Source of the DNA: CAZMCH01 sp964564735
Lineage (GTDB): Bacteria > Poribacteria > DTPJ01
DNA: 64,000 nucleotides
NCBI GenBank assembly: GCA_964564735.1
Contig: CAZMCH010000001.1
Span: 1 to 64,000 of the forward strand
Direction: 5' to 3'
Shown: positions 51,255-60,600 of the stretch, piece by piece
How positions within the stretch are numbered: the stretch's first letter is position 1
How the letters are laid out: each line of letters starts with the position of its first letter
The notes under the pieces: generated by a model
What the model was told of the DNA's origin: nothing
What the model saw: the letters and a program-made list of their open reading frames with translations, nothing else
Database searches by the model: none
Made by a program: the position numbers and the translations under genes

Positions 51255-53747
51255 ATGAAAAGACTTGGTTTGGCAATTCTTGTCATTATTTTAGTTATGT
51301 TTGTTATACAATCATCAGTCATTGCTCAAACATCAAAGCCTAAAACCACAGTGAAACCGCCAATGCCTGATTTAGTTATAGATCAAAAAAGCATTACGTT
51401 TTCAAGTGTATCACCGACAGAAGGGGATCCTGTTATAATATCTGCAACTGTAATTAATAAAGGCAATGCAGATATAACGGAAGATGTAGAGGTGCGATTT
51501 GTTGAGGGCGATCCCAAAGAATTTGGTCTTCAAATAGGTAATACTGCGTTCATACTCGGTCTAAAGGCAGGTGCATCAGGGAAAGTTACAACAAAATGGA
51601 GAGCGGCTCCCGGTGAAGCTAAAATATATGTTATCGCTGATCCTGACAATCTAATAAAGGAAAGCAATGAAAATAACAATGTTTCTATAAAAACAGCTAA
51701 AGGGCTTGTCTGGATAGGGAAAAAGGATGTTACACCAGAGCAGATAAAGAAATCAGTTGATAAAGCAATAGAATGGCTGAGAACTCAACAGGGCGAGTTT
51801 TATGTTATCTGCCCTAATGGACATGATAACTTCCTGTTTTCTGCAATGGCTTATGGGAAATGCGTTATCTGTATGGAAAGCCTAGATGGCTTAGAACCTG
51901 TCAGATTACCTAATGAAACAATGCCGGGTGGCTGGATGCCTGAGATCGGACCTGGGTTGACATCGTTAGTTATCTCTGCATTTCTTTATGCCGGTGTTGA
52001 TAAATCTGATCCTGCGGTAGTTAAGGGTTTAGATCATCTATTCAACAAATCGCCTGCAAACTGGAAAGAGTGGAGCGATTCTTATGATTATGCGGTGCTT
52101 ATACTTGCTCTTACTGCGACAGGTGATAAAGAGGAATACATGGACGAGGTTGAATTTTCGGTTCAAAAGTTAATTGATTTCCAAACCGAAGATGGCGGAT
52201 GGGGCTATGGACAAGATGCGGCTGATGCGGCGCATTTGCAATATGTCATTTTTGGATTATATGCTGCGCAACAATGGGGAGCTAAGATTCCAAGCGAGGT
52301 ATGGGTAAAAGCATCATCTTGGCTAACGAGGTTACAAAGACCCGATGGCGGTTGGAATTATAATGGTTCTGGTATAGGTCCCTTTGCTGCCGATTCGTAT
52401 GGAAGTATGACTGCAACCGCTATTATGGGTTTGAAGGCTTCGGGATTGCCACCAAGTAATGAGGCAGTAAAAAAAGGTTTAGAATGGCTTAATAAGCATT
52501 ATTCAGTAACAAGAAACCCCGGTTCATATTATTGGCACTATTACTTTATGAACGCACTTCAAAGGGCAATGGATATGCCACCCAAACAAGAGAAGCTTGG
52601 AGAACATGATTGGTATCCAGAAATGGCAAGTTTTCTTCTTAGCACCCAACAACCAGATGGTAGTTGGATCGCAGATACACCAATATATGCTTCTGGTTCA
52701 GGTCAAGTTCAGACTGTTATTGAATGGGGAAAAGACAGAGGCGATATAATGACAACAGCCTTTGCGGTCATGTTTTTGTTGAGGGCAATGCCAAAATCTG
52801 CTTTGCCTGATGTTGGCTTTGCCAATCCTGTTATGATGTTCTCAAAAGATGATCCAAAGACAGGAGAGCAGATAGTCATAAAGGCACAAATATCAAATCT
52901 AACAGAAACACCAGCGGAAAATATAAAAATTGCCTTTTATGACGGTGATCCCAAAAGTGCAGGCGTTCCAATTGGAGTGCCCCAAACAATCTCATCTCTT
53001 GCAGGATGCGAATCAAAGGAAGTCTCAATTACTTGGGAAGCCAAACAGGCTGGTGAGCATAAAATATATGCGGTAATCGATCCTTCAAATTCTTTGGAAG
53101 AGGCAAGCAAATTTAATAATGTTGAGTTTAAATCATTATTCGTAGAAGGAAAAACAACTCCTACTATCCCCGGCATTGTTGAAGTTGGAGATGGTCTTTA
53201 TAAACTAGGAAAACTAGAACTTGATCTTAACAAAAAAACAATTACAATATATGGAAAAGTTAATATGTCAGCAGGAGTAATTGAATTGCTTGCATGCACA
53301 AAGGTCGGTAAAGTCCATGAAAGCTTGCTTGTATTGGATGTCGAGCCAATACATTTACAAACCGCGCTGATATTACTTGGTCTTGAGTTTGTAGGGGGTG
53401 TGCGTTATCAGGGTGATCCGATCACTCCAAAAGGTGATCGGGTACAGATATGGATAGAATGGAATAGCGGAGGGAAGCTAATAAGACATCGTGCAGAAGA
53501 CTTAATCTATAATCGCATAAAGCAGTCCTCAATGGAGCATACAGGCTGGGTTTTTACAGGTTCAAGGATGAATAACGGGATATTTATGGCTCAAGGTTCA
53601 GGAACACTGATAACGACATATCGTGATCCAGATGCGATAATTGATAATCCACTTCCTGAAGGGAATGATGATACCGCCTATATAGTGAATAATAAGATTG
53701 CTCCACCAAAAGGCACAGAAATAAAAATGATAATAATGCCTGCCTAA
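51255..53747 (+). CDS. Secreted CARDB / terpenoid-cyclase-like toroid / YdjY-like protein
   Basis: The 830-residue protein has a signal peptide (residues 1-25, SVIAQ cleavage). Residues about 38-145 form a CARDB (Ig-like) domain. Residues about 165-510 form an alpha/alpha toroid with repeated DGGW-type turns (QTEDGGWGYGQDA, QRPDGGWNYNGSG, QQPDGSWIADTP), as in terpene cyclases and alpha-2-macroglobulin thioester domains. The toroid carries a C186-x3-H190-x12-C203-x2-C206 cluster, possibly zinc-binding. A second CARDB domain (about 520-625) precedes a YdjY-like C-terminal domain (about 640-830; GKVNMSAGVIELLACTKVG, then KVHESLLVL). AGGGAAG precedes the start. It leads a cluster with a permease and a giant alpha-2-macroglobulin. 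No enzyme activity is evident. Confidence 0.8.
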   Translation: MKRLGLAILVIILVMFVIQSSVIAQTSKPKTTVKPPMPDLVIDQKSITFSSVSPTEGDPVIISATVINKGNADITEDVEVRFVEGDPKEFGLQIGNTAFILGLKAGASGKVTTKWRAAPGEAKIYVIADPDNLIKESNENNNVSIKTAKGLVWIGKKDVTPEQIKKSVDKAIEWLRTQQGEFYVICPNGHDNFLFSAMAYGKCVICMESLDGLEPVRLPNETMPGGWMPEIGPGLTSLVISAFLYAGVDKSDPAVVKGLDHLFNKSPANWKEWSDSYDYAVLILALTATGDKEEYMDEVEFSVQKLIDFQTEDGGWGYGQDAADAAHLQYVIFGLYAAQQWGAKIPSEVWVKASSWLTRLQRPDGGWNYNGSGIGPFAADSYGSMTATAIMGLKASGLPPSNEAVKKGLEWLNKHYSVTRNPGSYYWHYYFMNALQRAMDMPPKQEKLGEHDWYPEMASFLLSTQQPDGSWIADTPIYASGSGQVQTVIEWGKDRGDIMTTAFAVMFLLRAMPKSALPDVGFANPVMMFSKDDPKTGEQIVIKAQISNLTETPAENIKIAFYDGDPKSAGVPIGVPQTISSLAGCESKEVSITWEAKQAGEHKIYAVIDPSNSLEEASKFNNVEFKSLFVEGKTTPTIPGIVEVGDGLYKLGKLELDLNKKTITIYGKVNMSAGVIELLACTKVGKVHESLLVLDVEPIHLQTALILLGLEFVGGVRYQGDPITPKGDRVQIWIEWNSGGKLIRHRAEDLIYNRIKQSSMEHTGWVFTGSRMNNGIFMAQGSGTLITTYRDPDAIIDNPLPEGNDDTAYIVNNKIAPPKGTEIKMIIMPA

Positions 53748-53841
53748 TAGACCTGCCATCGCTTCACTTGTAGCAAAAAAGCTGGAAATATTATTTGGAA
53801 TATATAGTTAATTTTTAATCATTATTATTTGTGTTTCAAAA

Positions 53842-54651
53842 ATGCAAGCTTTAGAAATTCCCTTATTAAAATATGAACTTAAGACAAGATTACGCTTAAA
53901 TAACTTAATAAAAGCGATTTTTGGACGTTATTTATGCTTGGGATTTATTTTTCTTCTTGTGGAACTATCTCAAATCGGAAAAGGCTTTTTCGCTTTCATA
54001 GTCGCACAAACAATATCAATAATGCTCTTTATACCAGCCAATATATACGATAGCTTTGCTAGTGAATCTGCAAAACGTGATTTACAGGAGTTGGCTATGA
54101 CTCGTCTGAATCCATTTAAAATCATCTCGGCAAGACTTTTTTCTGCTAATATCTATAACTTTATTGTCATTATGATTTCATTTATATTTTTTTTATTAAT
54201 GTCATTTTTTTATGAAAAGCTTAATCTATTGAACATAGTCTATAGTAATATAGTTATTTTGTTATTTACATTTGTAATAATATCCATATCTTTGTTTTTT
54301 TGCTCGATTTTTTTGAAAAATATACTAATGTCAACTATTTTATCCTATTTTGTCATCTTATTGTTATTAGGTAGCGTTATTATCAGCGGACCATTTATCA
54401 CTAGATTACAATCTCAGCAAGCCAAAAATGTGATAACAAATATATCTTTATATGCTAATCCTACAATTGCTCTTTCCAGAGTTTTTGGCAATATAGATAT
54501 TATGAGGACGACCTATCTATATACAATAGCCGATCCTATCGTTGGGCGTGGCTTTACATATCCAAATTGGCGCATCTGTTGTATTATATATTTTATTATA
54601 TCAATCTTACTTATGACTGCTTCTTTCAGTATCAGATTATTGAGGAGATGA
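53842..54651 (+). CDS. ABC-2-type permease-like membrane protein
   Basis: The 269-residue protein has about six membrane helices arranged as in ABC-2 transporter permeases: an N-terminal cytoplasmic segment with Lys/Arg (LKYELKTRLRLNNLIKAIFG), a helix pair, an amphipathic coupling-like stretch (KRDLQELAMTRLNPFKIISAR), then further helices. The stretch DLQELAMTRLNPFKII resembles the ELLLTTPLSP region of such permeases. No ATPase gene accompanies it in the window, so its partner must be elsewhere. It ends 3 bases before the alpha-2-macroglobulin gene and so is probably co-transcribed with it. Confidence 0.6.
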   Translation: MQALEIPLLKYELKTRLRLNNLIKAIFGRYLCLGFIFLLVELSQIGKGFFAFIVAQTISIMLFIPANIYDSFASESAKRDLQELAMTRLNPFKIISARLFSANIYNFIVIMISFIFFLLMSFFYEKLNLLNIVYSNIVILLFTFVIISISLFFCSIFLKNILMSTILSYFVILLLLGSVIISGPFITRLQSQQAKNVITNISLYANPTIALSRVFGNIDIMRTTYLYTIADPIVGRGFTYPNWRICCIIYFIISILLMTASFSIRLLRR

Positions 54652-54654
54652 CAA

Positions 54655-57600
54655 ATGAAAACGTTTATATTTGTGATTATTGCTATTCTTGTTTCAGGTT
54701 CGTGCTGTTTATCCCAAACAACGGAATTAACAGATAGGGATGTCCGTTCTGCAATTCAAAACAAGCAATTCGCTGAGGCTATCAAAATGATTGATTCATT
54801 ACTACCAAAATACAAGGGTGATATTGATTATATGCTTTATCTTAAAGCATTGGCTATGTATTATAACAAGGATTATGCAGGGGCAATAAAGTCTTGTGAT
54901 GAGATTATTATTGAACATGATAAATCATCATGGTTGAAAAAGGCTGTCTTTTTAAAGGCTGAATGTTATATTCAACAAAAGAAGTTCGATTCTGCCGAGA
55001 AAGTCTATAATCAGGAAGTAGAAAAACTTTTGTCATCTGCACGCAAAGAAGAAATCGCAGGCGTATATTTTAAGTTTGCGGAGGCATTATCATATAAACC
55101 AACCAAAAATGAGCTTGATGTCCCTCAACCCAATTATACCAAAGCATATCAGATGTATAAAAAAGTCCTTGATATTGAGATAGGCGACAGCATGAAAGAT
55201 GAAACTATGTTTCGGCTTGGGCGCATGATGCAATTAAGTGGGAATTTTGGTCAGGCGATCAATGAATACCATCAGTATCTTGATAGCTTTGATCCTGATT
55301 GGATGGGACCTGTTGATTCTCCTCAAAAATCCAAAGAGACCAGATCAAAGATAGTTCAGGGCAAGTATAGGTTTGAGGCACGCTATTATCTATCAGAAAG
55401 CCAACTTGCTATGGATCAGTTCCTTTGGGCAAGAACAAATCTTGAAAATTTACTCAACTTAGTGCCTAAATCCAATGAAAATGATAAGATAATACGTAAT
55501 TCAAGATTATTACTCGTCAGGACATATCATATTCCACAACCGAGAGATTATTTTGAGATGGAAAATGGAATAAAGATTGCCAGAAAATTTATTGCGGATT
55601 TCCCGAATGATGCGCGCTCTATTCAACTTGCTTATGATATAGCACGGTCTTATGAAATGCAAGGCAAAACTGACGATGCAATTAAAGCATATCAGGATTT
55701 TACAAAAATTGGATATGACGGCTCAATTAAAGAGCAGGAAGCATTTACAGTAGATAATTTTCAACAATTGCTTATGTTTACCTATTACAGAATAGGACAA
55801 ATACAATTAGGCAGAAATAACAACGCAGAAGCGATAGATATTTGGAATAAATATATCTCTCTATTCCCAAATGGTCCAAATTGGGCGGATGCCCAACGTG
55901 GAATCATTGATGCTGAATTCCAGATAGGAACTGATTTAATTTCTCAGGATAAATATGATGAAGCTGTTGCAACATGGAAAAAGTTTCTTGAAAAACATCC
56001 TCTTGATGATAGAGCAAGACAGATACTCTTTGCATTTGGACAAATAAATTATCATTTGGCAGAAAAAGCGGAACAAAAGAAACAAAAAGAAGATGCAGAA
56101 AGATTATATCTAACAGCAATATCAGATTGGTCGGAACTTATCAGTAAATATTCCAATACAGAAGAATCATCACTAGCTTTATTCAAGACTGGACAAATAT
56201 ACGAGGAAAAATTATTACAATTTGAACCAGCGCTTGAATCATACAGAAAATTGACTTGGGGCAGTTGGTATGGACAAGCGCAAAAGCGTATACGAGAAAT
56301 GACTGACAAAAAACTTGTGCTTGCAACAGAAAGGATATTTAGAACAAATGAAACAGCGAAGGTTAAATTAACACTTAGAAATATAGAAAAATTAACTGTT
56401 GATATATATAAACTTGATCTTGAAGCCTATTGGCGAAAAACTCATGGTATAATAGGCATTGAAAATCTTGATATTGCGCTTATCTCACCTGATAGCACAC
56501 AAGAATATACTATTCCAGAATACAAAAAATATAAGCTATTTGAACAATATATTGATATTCCAATGGAAGGTGCGGGAGTCTATGCTGTTCATGTTGGCGA
56601 AGATGATTTAGAAGCAACAACGCTGATTATAAGAAGCGATATTGATGTTATTGTGAAAACATCTCGCAAGGAAGTGCTTGTTTTTGCAGAAGATATGATA
56701 AAAAGTGAACCTGCACAAAAAGCAAGAGTGCTTATAAGCGATGGCACAAAAGTTATCAGCGAAGGAGAAACAGACAAAGACGGAATCTTCAAGAAAAAGC
56801 TAGATGAATTAAAGAATACTGATAATGTTACAGCTTTTGTTGTCAAGGATGGTAGCGTTGCGTCAAATTCACTCAATATAAGCGAATTAAGTTTGAGTGT
56901 TGGCTTAACTCCAAGAGGCTATATCTATACAGATAGACCTGCATATCGTCCCGGGCAAAAAGTGTTTATTAAAGGCATTATTAGGGATGTAAAAGATGGC
57001 GTTTATTCAATAACGGAAAATGAATATGAGGTTTCAATTACTGATTCTCAAGGAAGATTATTGCGCTCTGAGACATTGAAATTATCCAAGTTTGGCACGT
57101 TCAATACCGATATGATCTTGGATGAAAACTCTGCTTTGGGTGAATATCAAATTATAGCACAAGATAAAAAAGATGAAAACGAAGTCTTTATAGGCGATTT
57201 TCAGGTTCAGCGATACCAATTGGAAAAGATGAAACTTGCTATTGAGTTTCCACGCAAAGTTTATTTCAGAGGCGAGAAAATAGAGGCAACTTTCATCGCA
57301 AGCTATTATTATGGACAGCCTGTTACTGATCGTATGATCAGATATACCTTGCCAGATGGGTCGTCTTTTACTTTGCCTGTTGATGCAGAAGGGAAACTAA
57401 AAGTTGAATTTGATACAACCTCAACACAGCCCGGAACAACCCTGACATTTGGAGGAACAATTGAGGGCGAAAATATTCCCTGGGTATCGGAAAATGTATT
57501 TGTTCCAATCACTGAATTTAATATTGTAGTTAAGCCGTCAACAGAGATTGCCATAGCAGGAGAACCTTTTGATGTTATAGTTGAGACAATCGGCGCAGAT

Positions 57601-60600
57601 GGCAAGCCAGTTGGCAAAGAATTGACAATAAAAGTTGAGAAATTCATTTCAAAGCCAATACACCCGATATTATCGAAAATTCCATGGATAGAATCACAAA
57701 TTATAGGCACTATTACGGTCAATATAAGTGAATATAAACTCAAAACCGATGAAAAAACAGGTAAAGGATCAATTAAAATAAAAATAGACGAAGGCGGGAG
57801 TTATCAATTAGGTGCTTATGGAGTTGACAGGTTTGGAACTTCGCTTGGTTCTGCTGGATATGTAACTGTATCAGATGACAAAGACGAAGTTAAATTACGA
57901 GTAATGGCGGATAAACCAGATTTAAAAGTTGGTGAAACGGCAAAGATAAGAATACATTCAAGGCTAGAGCAATCTGCTTTGGCGCTTCTGACTTTTGAGG
58001 GAGAAGGAATTATTGATCATAAAATGCAGAAACTCAACAAAGGCTGGAATGAGATTAGCCTGAATGTTACAAATGACTATTTTCCAAACTTCCGTGTTGC
58101 TGTATCTGCAATAAGCGTTGAGTTTAAAGGAACTCTACCAAAGCTCATAACTGCGGATAAAGATTTCACAGTTGAGAGACAGCTTGTTATAATAATTAAG
58201 CCAAATGAGTTTTATAAACCCAACGAAAATGCAGAAATTGAAATAATGGTTACAGATCAATTGGGCAAGCCTGTTGAAACAGAGCTTTCGCTTGCCCTTG
58301 TAGAAGAAGCTTTATATGCAATATATCCAGATGTCTTGACACCTATAACAGAATTTTTCAAAGAGGGTATTTATAGAGATGCAAGGATGATGACCGCATC
58401 AAGTTGCACATTCAGCTATTATCCAGAAACACGCAAGGCATTGAAGGAATTGCTCGAAGAAGAAAAAAGGATGCTAATAGAATCCGAATTTGCAGAGAAA
58501 TCAAAAGAGGCAAGGGCTGAACTGGGAGACGAATTAGCCTTAATGATGGCAAATGGTGCTGTCGCGGCAAAATCCGCACCTGTGCCTGCTTTGGAACAAA
58601 GAATGATGCGTAAGTCTGCAGTAATGAATGAAGATATAAGTGATAAAGACTTCTATGCTTACGGTGTAGAAGAAGCCAAAAAAGTAGGATACTCCGCTGG
58701 CAGAGGTGGTGGCATGGCAGAACCCGTAATGCGTCAGGAATTGGCAGATGCTGGCTATTGGATACCTGTTGTTATAACGGATGCTAACGGCAATGCAAAG
58801 GTCAAAATCCCGATGCCTGAAAAGATAACACAATGGCGTATCACTAGCAGAGGTTGCTCAATAGAAACAATAGTTGGGCAGGCAACAGCAAACACTATCA
58901 CACGCAAGGACTTTTTCATTGAAGCTAAACTTCCACCAATCGTAACAGAGGGGGATACAATAAGAACAGTTGTTAGGATACATAATCTCACCGACTTTGA
59001 GGGAAATGCAAGCCTTTCGCTGAAAGTGAGTATTGATGGAAAAGAGACATCAGATCAAAAGCAAATTAGCGTTAAGAAAAATAGCACTGCGGAAGTTGTT
59101 TTCAATGGGATGTTGATCTCCGCAGGACGTTCTGCACAGTTTGAAATTACAGCTAAGGCGGGCGACATGACAGACGGACTAACCAGAACAATCCCAATAA
59201 GACCTTGGGGCGTTGAATATGCAGACAGCAAGGGCGGAGTATCAAAAGGAAGTGAAACGATATTTCTACAACTGCCAGACCAACCATTTAACAGCAAACA
59301 GATGACAATAAGTGTTGGTCCCAGCGTTAATCGTTTGATATTTGATCTTGCAATGAATACTATAAACCCAAGAGAGAGTGGATTTTCAAGCAAGATTATT
59401 CCTGTTCCGGGTGATTTGGGAAGCGATTTACTTGGTGTTGCCTATGCGATTGAATACCTAAAAAAGATTGGTGGAAATCCAAACGATAGCAAGGAATTGA
59501 TGGACAGGGCAAGAAACCTTATATCAACATTAGTTACAACCCAGCGAAATGATGGAGGATGGGGCTGGATTATTGCACGAGATTCAGCACAAAGCGATAT
59601 ATATATCAGTTCTAGGACATTCTGGGCGTTATCTTATGCACAAAAACAAGGTATTACAGTCAATCCTCAAACAATGGAAAAAGCAACAGCATATCTCAAA
59701 ACCGCATTTACAAGAGTCGATCAGAATGATGACAATACCAAGTCTGTTATATTGCACGCTTTGTCAAATGTTGGCGAGGCAGATTTTGCTTATGCAAACA
59801 GACTATATCGTAATAGAAACGATATGAACGCTTCAGCACTTGCTTATACTGCTTTAACCTTCGTTAATCTAAGCAGAAATGAGATTGGCGGGGAAATGCT
59901 TGATGTTCTTGTAAGCAAAAACATCGATTCTCTTGATGTGGAGACAGTTGCACTTGGTTTGCTTGCTATAGAGTCTATACGACCTAATGCCTCAACAGTT
60001 AAGCAATATGTTGATTACCTATTATCAAAACGAATGTATAATGGCTATTCACCATATAGAGCAAAGGGAACAATAGTTTCTGCTTTGGCTGTATATTATG
60101 GAACAACGCAATTTGCCAAAAGTGATTATCGGCTATCAATAGTCGTCAATGGTGAAAAAGTCAAAGATATTGAAGTTAAGGGCGAACAACCTTCATTAAT
60201 TATAGCTGTTCCAGCCAAATCAATAAAAGATGGACAAAATAAGATAGAATTTCGCCTTGAGGGTAATGGCAATTATGCCTATACAGCGACTTTAAGCGGA
60301 TTTTCACCCAATATCAATGACCCAAAATCATGGGATAGACCTTATGTTGAATCGAGAAGATATTATCATGCCCCGTTGGAATATAAAGGCAGACAGGTTG
60401 CAAATAGCTCTACTGAGATAACTCAGCTTCCTGATGGTGCAAGGACTAATGTTTCTGTAAGCATAAGAGATGCGTCAACAAGCAGATACATCATAATTAA
60501 TGAGTATATCCCTGCTGGGACAATGCTTGTCAATGGCTCTGTAACAGGTAGCTATCAATATTACGAAGTTGGTGATGCTATGCTGACATTCTATTACATG

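Noticed and set aside
57309..57743. 144-codon minus-strand frame inside the macroglobulin gene
   Set aside because: It lies antisense to a long, domain-rich reading frame and shows no family motif.
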